A stretch of 64,000 nt of DNA from Pelomonas sp. BJYL3 (GTDB lineage: Bacteria; Pseudomonadota; Gammaproteobacteria; Burkholderiales; Burkholderiaceae_C). Location of the stretch: assembly GCF_027257975.1 (NCBI RefSeq), contig NZ_JANZKX010000002.1, positions 434,001-498,000 of the forward strand, given 5' to 3'. Positions 24,667 to 34,690 of the stretch are shown one piece after another (within the stretch, counting starts at the first letter, position 1; each line of letters begins with the position of its first letter). Made by a program: the position numbers and the translations under genes. The notes below the pieces were generated by a model. The model saw only the letters and a list, made by a program, of their open reading frames with translations, was not told where the DNA came from and did not search any database.

Positions 24667-25221
24667 ATGACCCCCGCTGCCTTTCCCGCCATCACCCTGC
24701 GCCACGTCTGCGAGGACGACATGCCCCTGCTGATCCGGGCCGTGACCGACCCGGCCTGGCGGGGCGCCTTCGCGCCGGGGCGTGTCACCGCGCCGGCCGC
24801 GCTGTGGCAGCGCTTCCGGGACAACGGCTTTTCCAGCGAGGACATGGAACGGCTGATGATCGTCAACGCGGAGGGGCGCGTGGTGGGTCATGTGGTGCAC
24901 TTCCTGGCGCACCGCTATTCCACGGCCCGCGAGATCGGCTGGTCGGTCTACGACCCGGCCGACCGCGGCAAGGGCTACGGCTCGGCCGCGGCGCGCGCCC
25001 TGGTGGATTACCTCTTCCGCAGCCTGCCCCTGCACCGCCTATGCTGCAGCCTCTCGCCCGACAACGTGGCTTCGGCCCGGGTCGCGCAGAAGGCCGGTTT
25101 CCATTGCGAGGGCCTGATGCGGGGCGTGGTGTTCGCCGGCGGCGACTACCTGGACGGCGAGTTCTACGGCATGACGCGCGAGGACTGGCGCCTGGCTGGC
25201 GCCGGCTCATCATCAGAATAA
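24667..25221 (+). CDS. GNAT family N-acetyltransferase (RimJ/RimL type)
   Basis: The 184-residue protein matches the GNAT_3 group: ITLRHVCEDDMPLLIRAVTDP at the N-terminus, acetyl-CoA loop YDPADRGKGYGSAAARALVDYLF (about 95-118) and RLCCSLSPDNVASARVAQKAGFHCEG. The probable substrate is a protein or small-molecule amine. Start choice is uncertain: ATG 24667 gives the normal family N-terminus, ATG 24640 would add nine residues, and neither has a clear ribosome site. It ends immediately before the blaI promoter repeats. Confidence 0.87.
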   Translation: MTPAAFPAITLRHVCEDDMPLLIRAVTDPAWRGAFAPGRVTAPAALWQRFRDNGFSSEDMERLMIVNAEGRVVGHVVHFLAHRYSTAREIGWSVYDPADRGKGYGSAAARALVDYLFRSLPLHRLCCSLSPDNVASARVAQKAGFHCEGLMRGVVFAGGDYLDGEFYGMTREDWRLAGAGSSSE

Positions 25222-25262
25222 AAGTTCTAGACATAAAGTTCTAGAAAATCTATGCTGTCGGC
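25221..25262 (+). promoter_or_regulatory. blaI promoter with two direct operator-like repeats
   Basis: AAAGTTCTAGA occurs twice, at 25221-25231 and 25235-25245 (period 14); each holds the palindrome TTCTAGA. A -35-like TAGACA (25228-25233), 17-base spacer and -10-like TATGCT (25251-25256) place transcription start at or next to the A of the blaI ATG (25263). The repeats flank and fill the spacer, as expected for a BlaI autorepression operator. Confidence 0.6.
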
Positions 25263-25667
25263 ATGAAGACAGCGTCCCCCCCTCTTTCCACGCCCAAGCC
25301 GACCCCGGCCGAGCTGGACCTGCTGCGCGTGCTGTGGCGCATCGGCGCGGCCGATGCCCGCCAGGTGCACGAAGCCCTGCTCCCCGAGCGCCCCGAGGCC
25401 AGCTATGCCACGGTGCTGCGCCAGCTGCAGCTGATGCACGCCAAGGGCCTGGTCGAGCGTGATGAATCCTGCCGCCCCCACCAGTACGCCGCCGCGCAGG
25501 CGCAGCAGACCCTGCAGACCCGCCTGCTCAAGGACCTCATCACCAAGGCCTTCGCCGGTTCGGGCAAGGCCCTGGTGATGGCTGCGCTGAAAGGCCATGT
25601 GAGCCGCAAGGAGCGTGACGAGATCCGCCGCCTGCTCCAGGACAAGGCGCAGGGGGGCGCGGAATGA
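25263..25667 (+). CDS. blaI: BlaI/MecI-family transcriptional repressor
   Basis: The 134-residue winged-helix repressor shows the family pattern: PTPAELDLLRVLWRIGAADARQVHEALLPERPEASYATVLRQLQLMHAKGLVERDES (about 13-69), then a helical dimerisation tail where proteolysis normally occurs. No Shine-Dalgarno sequence exists and the predicted promoter starts transcription at the ATG, so the mRNA is probably leaderless. The stop overlaps the next start as ATGA. The pair parallels blaI-blaR1/mecI-mecR1, in which a cell-wall or antibiotic signal leads to cleavage of the repressor. Confidence 0.92.
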   Translation: MKTASPPLSTPKPTPAELDLLRVLWRIGAADARQVHEALLPERPEASYATVLRQLQLMHAKGLVERDESCRPHQYAAAQAQQTLQTRLLKDLITKAFAGSGKALVMAALKGHVSRKERDEIRRLLQDKAQGGAE

Positions 25668-27565
25668 GCGAGCTCCTGGATCTTCTTGACACGCTCCCCT
25701 GGCTGCCCGCACTGGGCTGGGCCCTGCTGAATTTCGTCTGGCAGGGCGCGCTGATCGGCGTGCTGATCGCCGGGGCGCTGCGTCTGCTGGCCCAGGCGCC
25801 CGCGCGGCACCGCTACCTGGTCTGCGGCCTCGGTCTGCTGTGGTGCCTGGCCCTGCCCCTGAGCGCCTGTCTGCAGGCCTGGGTGGCCGGGCCCGGCGAG
25901 CTGGAGCAGGCCCTTGAGTTCAGCAGCGAGCTGCTGTGGATGCAGGCCCTCACCGAGCTGATGCCGCAGGTGGTGCTGGCCTGGATTCTCGGCGTGGGGC
26001 TGATGAGCCTGCGTCTGGCCGGTGGCCTGTGGTGGGTGCGCGGGCTGCGTCGCGCGGCCGCTCCGGCGCCCGCTGAATGGCAGCTGCGCCTGGAGCTGCT
26101 GGCCCGCCGCCTGGGGCTCAGGCGGCCGGTGCGGCTGCTGCTGTCGGAGGCCGTCAGCGGCCCGGTGGCCCTGGGCCTGCTGCGGCCCCTGGTGATCCTG
26201 CCCTGCAGCCTGCTGAGCCAGATGCCCCCGGCCCTGGTGGAGGCCCTGCTGGCCCACGAGCTGGCCCATGTGCGGCGCTGGGACTACGGCATCAACCTGC
26301 TGCAGAGCCTGGCCGAAGCGCTGCTCTTCTTCCACCCGGTGGTGTGGTGGCTGTCCGAGCGCATGCGCGCCGAGCGCGAGCAGGTGGCCGACGCCCTGGC
26401 GGCCCAGGCCCTGGCCCAGCCGCGGGACCTGGCCCGCGCCCTGCAGCAGCTGAGCGAATGGCAGCCGCCCGTCCTGCCCCTGGTGCAGGCGGCCCGAGGC
26501 CGGCACGGTGGCCTGCTGCTGCAGCGCGTGCGCGGCCTGCTGCAGCCCGGCGAGCGCCTGATGCCGGCCTGGAAGCTGGCCCTGCCCGCCCTGCTGCTGG
26601 CCCTGGGCGGCCTGCTGGCCCAGGCGCAGGCCAAGGTCAATGCCGGCAGCGAGGCCGGCACAGAGGCCGCCGTGCTGGCGGCCCTGCCGCCGACCGCCGC
26701 CTCCGAGCCGGAGCCCGCGGGGCCCGCCGCCTCGGCGGTGGCGGCGCAGGCCGTGCTGCAGGCCGCGTCTTCCGCGCCCTCGCAGCCCACGGCCGTGCTG
26801 GCCGCACCCACCCGGCCCACGACCTCCGGCTGGCGCCTGCCCGTCAACGCCCGCCATGCCGTGGTGATCGAGGAAGGCAGCGGCCGTGTGCTGATGGCCA
26901 AGGATGCCGACGAGCCGGTGCCCATCGCCTCGCTGACCAAGCTGGTGACGGCCATGGTGGTGCTGGATGCGCGCCAGGACCCGCAGGAGCAGTTGCGCAT
27001 TGCTGATGAAGATGTGGACCGCCTCAAGCACAGCGCCTCGCACCTCAAGGTGGGCAGCCGCCTGCCGCGTGAGGCCGCGCTGAAGCTGGCGCTGCTGTCC
27101 TCGGAGAACCGCGCGGCCTCGGCGCTGGCCCGGGCCTATCCGGGCGGCCTGGAGGCCTTCCGCCAGGCGGTGCGGCGCAAGCTGCAGGGCCTGGGCCTGC
27201 AGCGCACCGTGATCCAGGAGCCCACCGGTCTGTCGCCGGAGAACGTCTCCACCGCCAGTGAGATGGCACGCATCGCCGCCGCGGCCAGCCGCTACAGCGA
27301 GATCAACGCCATCACCAGTGCGTCCAAGGCCCGGGTCCCGGTCAATGGCCAGGCCCGCGAGTTCCACAACACCAACCGCCTGGTGGGCCGCAAGGGCTGG
27401 GACATCCTGCTGTCCAAGACCGGCTACACCGAGGAGGCGGGCCGCTGCCTGACCATGCGCATGAAGGAGGCGGGCAAGGCCGTCACCGTCGTGCTGCTGG
27501 ACGCCGACGGCTCGGCCCAGCGCCTCAAGGACGCCGCGGCCATCCGCCGCTCGCTGGGTCGCTGA
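25664..27565 (+). CDS. M56 (BlaR1-type) metallopeptidase fused to an S11 D,D-peptidase domain
   Basis: The 633-residue protein begins like BlaR1/MecR1: membrane segments at about 22-40, 52-70 and 100-125, then the cytosol-facing gluzincin motif HELAH (198-202) with a following RWDYGINLLQ and FFHPVVWW, and a last TM (about 303-320). Instead of the class D beta-lactamase-like sensor of BlaR1, the periplasmic part after an Ala/Pro linker (325-388) is an S11 peptidase of the PBP7/PbpG type, with SLTK (423-426), SEN (480-482) and KTG (585-587), so all three active-site motifs are present. It could sense or cleave peptidoglycan peptides and, by analogy, destroy BlaI. ATGA overlap with blaI shows an operon. 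Confidence 0.9.
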   Translation: MSELLDLLDTLPWLPALGWALLNFVWQGALIGVLIAGALRLLAQAPARHRYLVCGLGLLWCLALPLSACLQAWVAGPGELEQALEFSSELLWMQALTELMPQVVLAWILGVGLMSLRLAGGLWWVRGLRRAAAPAPAEWQLRLELLARRLGLRRPVRLLLSEAVSGPVALGLLRPLVILPCSLLSQMPPALVEALLAHELAHVRRWDYGINLLQSLAEALLFFHPVVWWLSERMRAEREQVADALAAQALAQPRDLARALQQLSEWQPPVLPLVQAARGRHGGLLLQRVRGLLQPGERLMPAWKLALPALLLALGGLLAQAQAKVNAGSEAGTEAAVLAALPPTAASEPEPAGPAASAVAAQAVLQAASSAPSQPTAVLAAPTRPTTSGWRLPVNARHAVVIEEGSGRVLMAKDADEPVPIASLTKLVTAMVVLDARQDPQEQLRIADEDVDRLKHSASHLKVGSRLPREAALKLALLSSENRAASALARAYPGGLEAFRQAVRRKLQGLGLQRTVIQEPTGLSPENVSTASEMARIAAAASRYSEINAITSASKARVPVNGQAREFHNTNRLVGRKGWDILLSKTGYTEEAGRCLTMRMKEAGKAVTVVLLDADGSAQRLKDAAAIRRSLGR

Positions 27566-27711
27566 GCCGCTGAGCGTCAACTGGCGCGGGCCCCGGTGGG
27601 TGGCCCGCGCCGCCTCCACCCGCTTCCTCACTTCCTCAGTTCCTGCGCAGACAGCCCGGCAGGCCCGGGCTGGGCTGCCGCCTGCCTCTTCGATCGCTGC
27701 ACTGGAGTTCC

Positions 27712-28608
27712 ATGCCCCCGCTCTTGCGTCTCTTCCTGATGGTCTGCTGTCTGCTGCCGCTGAGCTGGCCGCCAGAGGTCGGTGCCCAGGCCACGCCCGC
27801 CGCCTATGCCCTGGACCGCACCGAGGTCCACCGCCTGCACTCGCGCCTGCTGCAGCGGGACTACGAGCTCTACATCGGCCTGCCGCCCGAGAGCGAGGCC
27901 GGCGCCCGCCTGCCGCTGCTCTTCGTCACCGACGCGCCGGTGGCCTTCCCGGTGATCCGCGCGATGAGCCGGCGCCTGGGCCACGAGGGGCCGCAGTCCC
28001 AGCAGATGGTGCTGGTGGGCCTGTCCTATGCCCTGGGCGACAGCGCCACGGTGAGCCGCAACCGCGACTACACGCCCAGCCAGCGCGCCTCGAAGGACGA
28101 GGACAGCAGCACCCGCTACGGCGAGGCCGAGGCCTATGTGCGCTTCATCCGCGAGGAGGTGCTGCCCTATCTCGCCACCCATGTGCCGCAGGCCGACCCT
28201 TCACGGCGCTACTTCGCCGGCCACTCCTACGGCGGCCTGTTCGGTGCGCATGTGCTGCTGCATCACACGGACCTGTTCCAGCGCTACATCCTCAGCAGCC
28301 CGTCGCTGTGGTACGACCAGGAGCGCGTGCTGCGCGAGGCGGCGCAGCTGGCCGCGAAGCGCCAGCCGCTGAAGGCCCAGGTGCTGCTGCTGGCCGGCGC
28401 CAAGGAGCAGGCGGCGCCGGGCCGGCGCCCGCGGCCGGGGCGGGAGGCCGATGGCGACATCGTCGGCAATGTGCGCCGCTTCGAGCGCCTGCTGGCGCAG
28501 CTGCCCGGCGTGCAGGTGCAGAGCCAGATCATCCCGGACGAGGACCACCTCTCCGCCTTCCCCAGCGCCATGGTGCGCGGCCTGCGCTGGGCGCTGCCGC
28601 GGCGCTGA
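27712..28608 (+). CDS. secreted alpha/beta hydrolase, esterase family (298 aa)
   Basis: A signal peptide (about 1-25, LLRLFLMVCCLLPLSWPPEVGAQA) is followed by an esterase D/IroE-type fold: LPLLFVTDAPVAFPVIRAMS, nucleophile in FAGHSYGGLFGAHVL (about 165), and the catalytic His near the end in PDEDHLSAFPSAM. The likely role is hydrolysis of an ester or siderophore-like substrate in the periplasm; this is inferred from family only. GGAG lies just before the ATG. Convergent with the next gene, six bases apart. Confidence 0.85.
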   Translation: MPPLLRLFLMVCCLLPLSWPPEVGAQATPAAYALDRTEVHRLHSRLLQRDYELYIGLPPESEAGARLPLLFVTDAPVAFPVIRAMSRRLGHEGPQSQQMVLVGLSYALGDSATVSRNRDYTPSQRASKDEDSSTRYGEAEAYVRFIREEVLPYLATHVPQADPSRRYFAGHSYGGLFGAHVLLHHTDLFQRYILSSPSLWYDQERVLREAAQLAAKRQPLKAQVLLLAGAKEQAAPGRRPRPGREADGDIVGNVRRFERLLAQLPGVQVQSQIIPDEDHLSAFPSAMVRGLRWALPRR

Positions 28609-28614
28609 GCGCCC

Positions 28615-29127
28615 TCAGCGGAGTACCTGGTGCACCGCTGGATCGCCGTAGAGCGACTCGTAATGGAGCGTGATGGACAGGCGCTGAAGCAGCGCCTCCA
28701 GCGCGTCCGGCTTCAGCGTGCAGCCCGGCCCTGCCGAGGACAGCACCATCTGCCGCTGGTTGACGCGGTAGAAGTGCACCAGCGAGCCCGAGCCCATGCA
28801 GGCCGGGTCCAGCCCCAAGGCCCGGGCGGCGGCGGCCGTGCTGGGCTGGGGCTTGCCGTCCACCTGGATGTCGGCCCGCGTCACCCGCGCCGGACCCAGG
28901 CCGCTGTTCTGCACCAGCAGCACCCAGCTGCCGTCGAGCTCGGTGTTGAGCTCGGTGTCCAGGATGGGTTGCACCATCAGCCGGTTGTGCTTCTGGATGG
29001 CATAGCCCTGCCACAGCGTGGCGGCCAGGGCGCAGACGGACACCACCATGGTCCGGGTGCGGATGGCGGTGAGGGTGGCCCAGCGGCGGCCTTGCGGCGC
29101 CGGGGCGGGGGAGGGGGCTTGGGTCAT
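28615..29127 (-). CDS. hypothetical protein with one membrane anchor (170 aa)
   Basis: An N-terminal cytosolic stretch rich in Pro/Ala is followed by a hydrophobic segment (about 26-46, TMVVSVCALAATLWQGYAI) and an extracytoplasmic domain with two cysteines. I do not recognise the domain. It begins 40 bases after the stop of the NodB-caspase lipoprotein on the same strand, so the two are probably co-transcribed and act at the envelope together. The ATG at 29127 has no strong ribosome site. Confidence 0.65.
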   Translation of the reverse strand: MTQAPSPAPAPQGRRWATLTAIRTRTMVVSVCALAATLWQGYAIQKHNRLMVQPILDTELNTELDGSWVLLVQNSGLGPARVTRADIQVDGKPQPSTAAAARALGLDPACMGSGSLVHFYRVNQRQMVLSSAGPGCTLKPDALEALLQRLSITLHYESLYGDPAVHQVLR

Positions 29128-29167
29128 GGGATGGGCTTCTCGCAGGAGGCTGGATGCAGGTGCCGGC

Positions 29168-31909
29168 TCAGGCCGCCGGCTTGGGCCGGTGCGCCGCGTC
29201 GGGCTTCTCGATCCAGGCGCGCAGCTCGGCGCTGCGGGCATGCTGCGGGGCCAGCTCCACAAAGCTCTTGTAGGCGGCCAGGGCCGCGGCCTCGTCACCG
29301 GCCTGCAGCTGGGCATCGCCCAGGTTCAGCCAGGCCAGCGCGCGGCTGCCGTCCATCTCGATGGCCTTCTGGTACCAGCGCGCCGCCTCCACGGGCTTGC
29401 CGCGCTTGTAGTAGATGAAGCCCAGGTTGTTGGCCGCCAGCGCGAAGCGGGGCTGCAGCTTCAGGGCCTCAGTGAAGGCGGCCTCGGCCTCTTCGTAGCG
29501 GCGCTCCTTGTAGAGCTGCAGGCCGCGGTCATTGGCGCGCTGGGCGGCCACGCGGGCGCCGGGGTCCACCTTGGCGGTGGGCGCGGCAATGGCGACCTCC
29601 TTGCCGTCCAGGCCCTGCAGCTTGACCTGCACGGCCTTGGCGCTGGGCGCCTGCGCGGCGGTCTTGGCCTCGTCCAGGCGCTTGGCCAGGGCGGAGGCCT
29701 GGGCGTCGAGCTGGCCGCTGTCGCCGCTGAGCGCCTGCTCGGGCGTGGCCGCCAGCTCGAAGACGAACTCGCCGCCCTCCGAGCCCGGCAGGCTGCCGAA
29801 GGCCGGCGTCTGGTGGGCCACGGCGGACACGGCCGGCGCCACATAGGCGGCCAGCTCGGTGGCGGTGATGAGGCCGTCGCCGTTGAGGTCGGCCTTGCCG
29901 GCGAGGGCCTGCAGCAGGGTCCAGGTGAAGACCGAGTGGCCGCCGGGGCCGTCGTCGGCCACCTGCTGGTCGGTGCCGCCGGCCGTCATCATCTGGCGGC
30001 CCAGGCGGCGGGCGTTGTCGCGGATGAAGTTGTTGCTGTTCGAGGCGCCGCCGCCGCGCGTCAGGCCCAGGCCCGAGTAGCAGGCATCGATCACGAACAG
30101 CGCATGCTTGGCCGGCAGCGCCTCGCCCAGCTCCTGCAGCTGGGGCATGGCGATGGCGTCGGTCTGCAGGTCGTCCAGGCCGGCGTCGACCGGGATCACA
30201 TAGCCCACCTCGCGCCCGCTGGGCAGCTTGCGCGTGCTGCCATGACCGGCGAAGAAGACGAAGACGCGGTCGTCGCGCTTGAGCTCCTTGCCCGAGAGCT
30301 TGTTCAGCGCGCGCAGGATGTTGGCCCGCGTGGCCTCGCCGTCCAGCAGCAGCTTGACGTTCTCGGCGCGGAAGCCGAAGCGGGTCTGCAGCGTCTCCTG
30401 CATGGCCTTCGCGTCGCGGCCGGCGTGCTGCAGGCGCGGCCAGCGCTGGTACTGGTCGATGCCGATGATCAGCGCATGGCTGTCGCGGTAGAGCGCGGCG
30501 CCGCTGAGCTGGGTGTCCCCCGTCTCGAGGGGCTTGCGGTCGGCGCTGAGGAACTGACCGTCCTTCCAGCTGGCGAACTTGTAGCCCTCGGCCACCAGCT
30601 GGTCCAGCACCAGGGGCAGGGCCTGGACGGTGCGGGCATGGATGTCGTGGAAGAGGATGATGCCCCGCTGCTGCTTCTGCACCTCGCCGATCACGCGGGC
30701 GGCGATGGACTTGGGGATGGGGTCGGACCAGTCCAGCGAGTCGATGTTCCACATCATCGAGCGCAGCTTCAGGGCCTCGATGGTGTCCAGCGCCTGGTCG
30801 TTGCGCGCACCGTAGGGAAAGCGGAAGAGCGCCTGGCCGCTGCGGCCGGCCTTGTCCAGCAGGGCCTCGGTGTGCGCGGCCTCGTCACGCACCTGTTCCT
30901 GCGCGAACTTGGACATCAGCCCGTGGGTGAAGCTGTGGTTGGCCAGCTGGTGGCCGGCGGCGAGCACGCGCTTGGCGACGTCGCTGCCGGGCCCGGGCTT
31001 CACCTGGCCCTGGGCGTCGACGCTGCCGAGGTTCTGCCCCAGCTCGAAAAAAATCGCGGGCGCCTGGTAGCGCTGCAGGATCTCCAGGATCTCGTCGGTG
31101 TAGCGGCCGTGCGGGCCGTCGTCGAAGCTGAGCAGCACCGTCTTCTCGGGCAGCTGCTGGCCGAAGAGTTCGCGCTCGCTCTTGCCGGCGCTGGGCCTGG
31201 CCTGCGCCGAGGGCAGGATGGTGGCGTAGTCCTTGAGGATCTGCTCGCGGCTGTAGATCGTCTTGAGCTTGGCGACGTAGTCCGTCCACTTCTCGCGCTT
31301 GAGCTCGATGCCGCGCTGGGCGAAGCGGCCGAAGGTGTCGCGCAGCTCGCGCTCGTAGGCCTGCTCCACCTCGGCCAGCACGGCCAGGTCTTCCTGCGCG
31401 CGCTTGGCCAGCTTCAGCCCGGCGATGCTCTGGCTGGCGCCCAGGCGCTGCTGCAGCTGCAGCAGCAGGTCCTTGAAGGCCAGGCGGTCGGCGTCGAACC
31501 AGCTGGGTTCGCCCTCGATGCGGTCCAGCAGCTGCGCCAGCGCGTCCAGCGAGGCGTCCTTGGCGAAGGCCTGCTCCACCAGGGCGCGCTGGCCCTTCTG
31601 CAGGTCGTGGAAGAGCATCAGGCCCACGCTGGAGACGGCCTCGCGCTCGGCGGGCTTGAGCGCGGCCTCGCCGTCCATCAGCACGACCATCTGACGGTGC
31701 AGGGCCAGCAGGGCGTCGGCCTTGGCCGTGAGGCTGGGCGCGGTCTGCGCGGCGGAGGCCGCCGCGGACGCGGACAGCGCCGGGCCGGCGTTCGGGGTGC
31801 CGGGGCGCTGGCAGGCGCTCAGCGTGAGGCCCGCGGTCAGCAGCAAGCCGGCGAGCAGGCTCAGGCGCCAGGGGGTGGTGACGGACGACAAATCGGACTC
31901 CCTCTTCAT
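29168..31909 (-). CDS. lipoprotein with NodB deacetylase, caspase-like, EF-hand and TPR domains
   Basis: The 913-residue protein starts at ATG 31909. A lipoprotein signal ends in LTLSAC with Cys33. A helical region (about 60-240) follows. The NodB polysaccharide deacetylase domain (about 255-445) has all motifs: SFDDGPH (261-267), HSFTH (325-329), RFPYG (363-367) and LFHDIH (419-424). A caspase-like C14 domain (about 475-665) has the His/Cys dyad His556 in FAGHGS and Cys610 in VIDACYSG. An EF-hand-like DLNGDGLITATEL (674-686) lies behind it, a coiled stretch (730-790), then TPRs (about 793-890). It should be tethered to an envelope membrane and might couple glycan deacetylation with proteolysis. 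The architecture is unusual; activities are inferred from intact motifs. Confidence 0.92.
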   Translation of the reverse strand: MKRESDLSSVTTPWRLSLLAGLLLTAGLTLSACQRPGTPNAGPALSASAAASAAQTAPSLTAKADALLALHRQMVVLMDGEAALKPAEREAVSSVGLMLFHDLQKGQRALVEQAFAKDASLDALAQLLDRIEGEPSWFDADRLAFKDLLLQLQQRLGASQSIAGLKLAKRAQEDLAVLAEVEQAYERELRDTFGRFAQRGIELKREKWTDYVAKLKTIYSREQILKDYATILPSAQARPSAGKSERELFGQQLPEKTVLLSFDDGPHGRYTDEILEILQRYQAPAIFFELGQNLGSVDAQGQVKPGPGSDVAKRVLAAGHQLANHSFTHGLMSKFAQEQVRDEAAHTEALLDKAGRSGQALFRFPYGARNDQALDTIEALKLRSMMWNIDSLDWSDPIPKSIAARVIGEVQKQQRGIILFHDIHARTVQALPLVLDQLVAEGYKFASWKDGQFLSADRKPLETGDTQLSGAALYRDSHALIIGIDQYQRWPRLQHAGRDAKAMQETLQTRFGFRAENVKLLLDGEATRANILRALNKLSGKELKRDDRVFVFFAGHGSTRKLPSGREVGYVIPVDAGLDDLQTDAIAMPQLQELGEALPAKHALFVIDACYSGLGLTRGGGASNSNNFIRDNARRLGRQMMTAGGTDQQVADDGPGGHSVFTWTLLQALAGKADLNGDGLITATELAAYVAPAVSAVAHQTPAFGSLPGSEGGEFVFELAATPEQALSGDSGQLDAQASALAKRLDEAKTAAQAPSAKAVQVKLQGLDGKEVAIAAPTAKVDPGARVAAQRANDRGLQLYKERRYEEAEAAFTEALKLQPRFALAANNLGFIYYKRGKPVEAARWYQKAIEMDGSRALAWLNLGDAQLQAGDEAAALAAYKSFVELAPQHARSAELRAWIEKPDAAHRPKPAA

Positions 31910-32022
31910 GATGCAGGCGGCCCGAAGCGATGCCGGGCGCGGCCCGGATTGTGACCCGGCGCGAAGCCCGTCCTGCCCAGGCGCGACGCACGCCACGGAC
32001 GCCTGCACTGGCGCAACGCTAA

Positions 32023-33441
<1,419 letters not shown>

Positions 33442-33472
33442 ACGGGCGCGGGGCGGCACGGAAGCTCACTTC

Positions 33473-34684
33473 ATGAGCCACCCCGTGAGCCCCCCCCACA
33501 CCGACACCGCCCGCTTCGCCACCCTGCGCCGCATCCCCGGCGCCATCTGGGTGCTGGGCTTCGTGAGCCTGCTGATGGACATCTCCTCGGAGATGATCCA
33601 CAGCCTGCTGCCGCTGTTCATGGTGGGCAGCCTGGGGATGAGCGCCACGGCCGTGGGCCTCATCGAGGGCGCGGCCGAGGCCACGGCGCTGATCGTCAAG
33701 ATCTTCTCCGGCATGCTCAGCGACCACTGGGGGCGGCGCAAGCCCCTGGCCCTGCTGGGCTACGGCCTGGGCGCGCTCAGCAAGCCGCTGTTCGCGCTGG
33801 CCCCGGGCGCCGGCCTGCTGGTCACCGCGCGGCTCAGCGACCGCATCGGCAAGGGCCTGCGCGGCGCCCCGCGCGATGCGCTGGTGGCCGATATCGCGCC
33901 GCCCGAACTGCGTGGGGCGGCCTTCGGCCTGCGCCAGTCGCTGGACACCGTCGGCGCCTTCCTCGGCCCCCTGCTGGCCGCGGCATTGATGCTGCTGTGG
34001 GCGGGCGATTTCCGCGCCGTGTTCTGGGTCGCCTGCCTGCCGGCCGTGGCCTGCGTGCTGCTGCTGGCGGTGGGCGTGCGGGAGCCGGCACCGCCGCCGG
34101 CCGCCCATCGGCCCAACCCCCTGAGCCGTGCACAGCTGGCGCAGCTGGGGGCCGCGTTCTGGTGGGTGGCGGGCCTGGGCGCGCTCTTCACGCTGGCCCG
34201 TTTCAGCGAGGCATTCCTGGTCCTGCGCGCCCAGCAGCAGGGCATCCCCCTGGCCCTGGTGCCCCTGGTGATGGTGGCCATGAACGTGGTCTATGCCGCC
34301 TGCGCCTACCCCTTCGGCAAGCTGGCCGACCGCCTGCCGGTGACGCAGCTGCTGGCCTGGAGCCTGCTCGTGCTGCTGGCCTCGCAGGCCCTGCTGGGCT
34401 GGGCACAGGGCTGGCCCTGGGTGCTGGCCGGCGTGGCCCTGTGGGGTGTGCACCTGGGCATGAGCCAGGGCCTGCTGGCCGCCCTGGTGGCCGAGGTGGC
34501 GCCGGCCTCGCTGCGCGGCACGGCCTATGGCTTCTTCAACCTCTTCTGCGGCCTGGCCATGCTGGTGTCGGGCGGCCTGGCCGGCTGGCTGTGGGACGCC
34601 CTGGGCCCGGGCAGCACCTTCGCGATGGGCGGGCTGTGCAGCGTGCTGGCGCTGGCGGCGCTGAAGCTGCGGCTGCGTGGCTGA
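33473..34684 (+). CDS. MFS transporter (403 aa)
   Basis: Twelve hydrophobic segments and the MFS loop motif SDHWGRRKPLALLGYGLGALSKPLF (about 82-107) mark it as an inner-membrane secondary transporter. RIPGAIWVLGFVSLLMDISSEMIHSLLPLF at the N-terminus and RLSDRIGKGLRGAPRDALVAD are typical of a group of proteobacterial MFS exporters of unknown substrate. It follows purB by 31 bases on the same strand, and its stop lies six bases from that of the convergent lower-GC gene. Confidence 0.88.
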   Translation: MSHPVSPPHTDTARFATLRRIPGAIWVLGFVSLLMDISSEMIHSLLPLFMVGSLGMSATAVGLIEGAAEATALIVKIFSGMLSDHWGRRKPLALLGYGLGALSKPLFALAPGAGLLVTARLSDRIGKGLRGAPRDALVADIAPPELRGAAFGLRQSLDTVGAFLGPLLAAALMLLWAGDFRAVFWVACLPAVACVLLLAVGVREPAPPPAAHRPNPLSRAQLAQLGAAFWWVAGLGALFTLARFSEAFLVLRAQQQGIPLALVPLVMVAMNVVYAACAYPFGKLADRLPVTQLLAWSLLVLLASQALLGWAQGWPWVLAGVALWGVHLGMSQGLLAALVAEVAPASLRGTAYGFFNLFCGLAMLVSGGLAGWLWDALGPGSTFAMGGLCSVLALAALKLRLRG

Positions 34685-34690
34685 GTTCGT

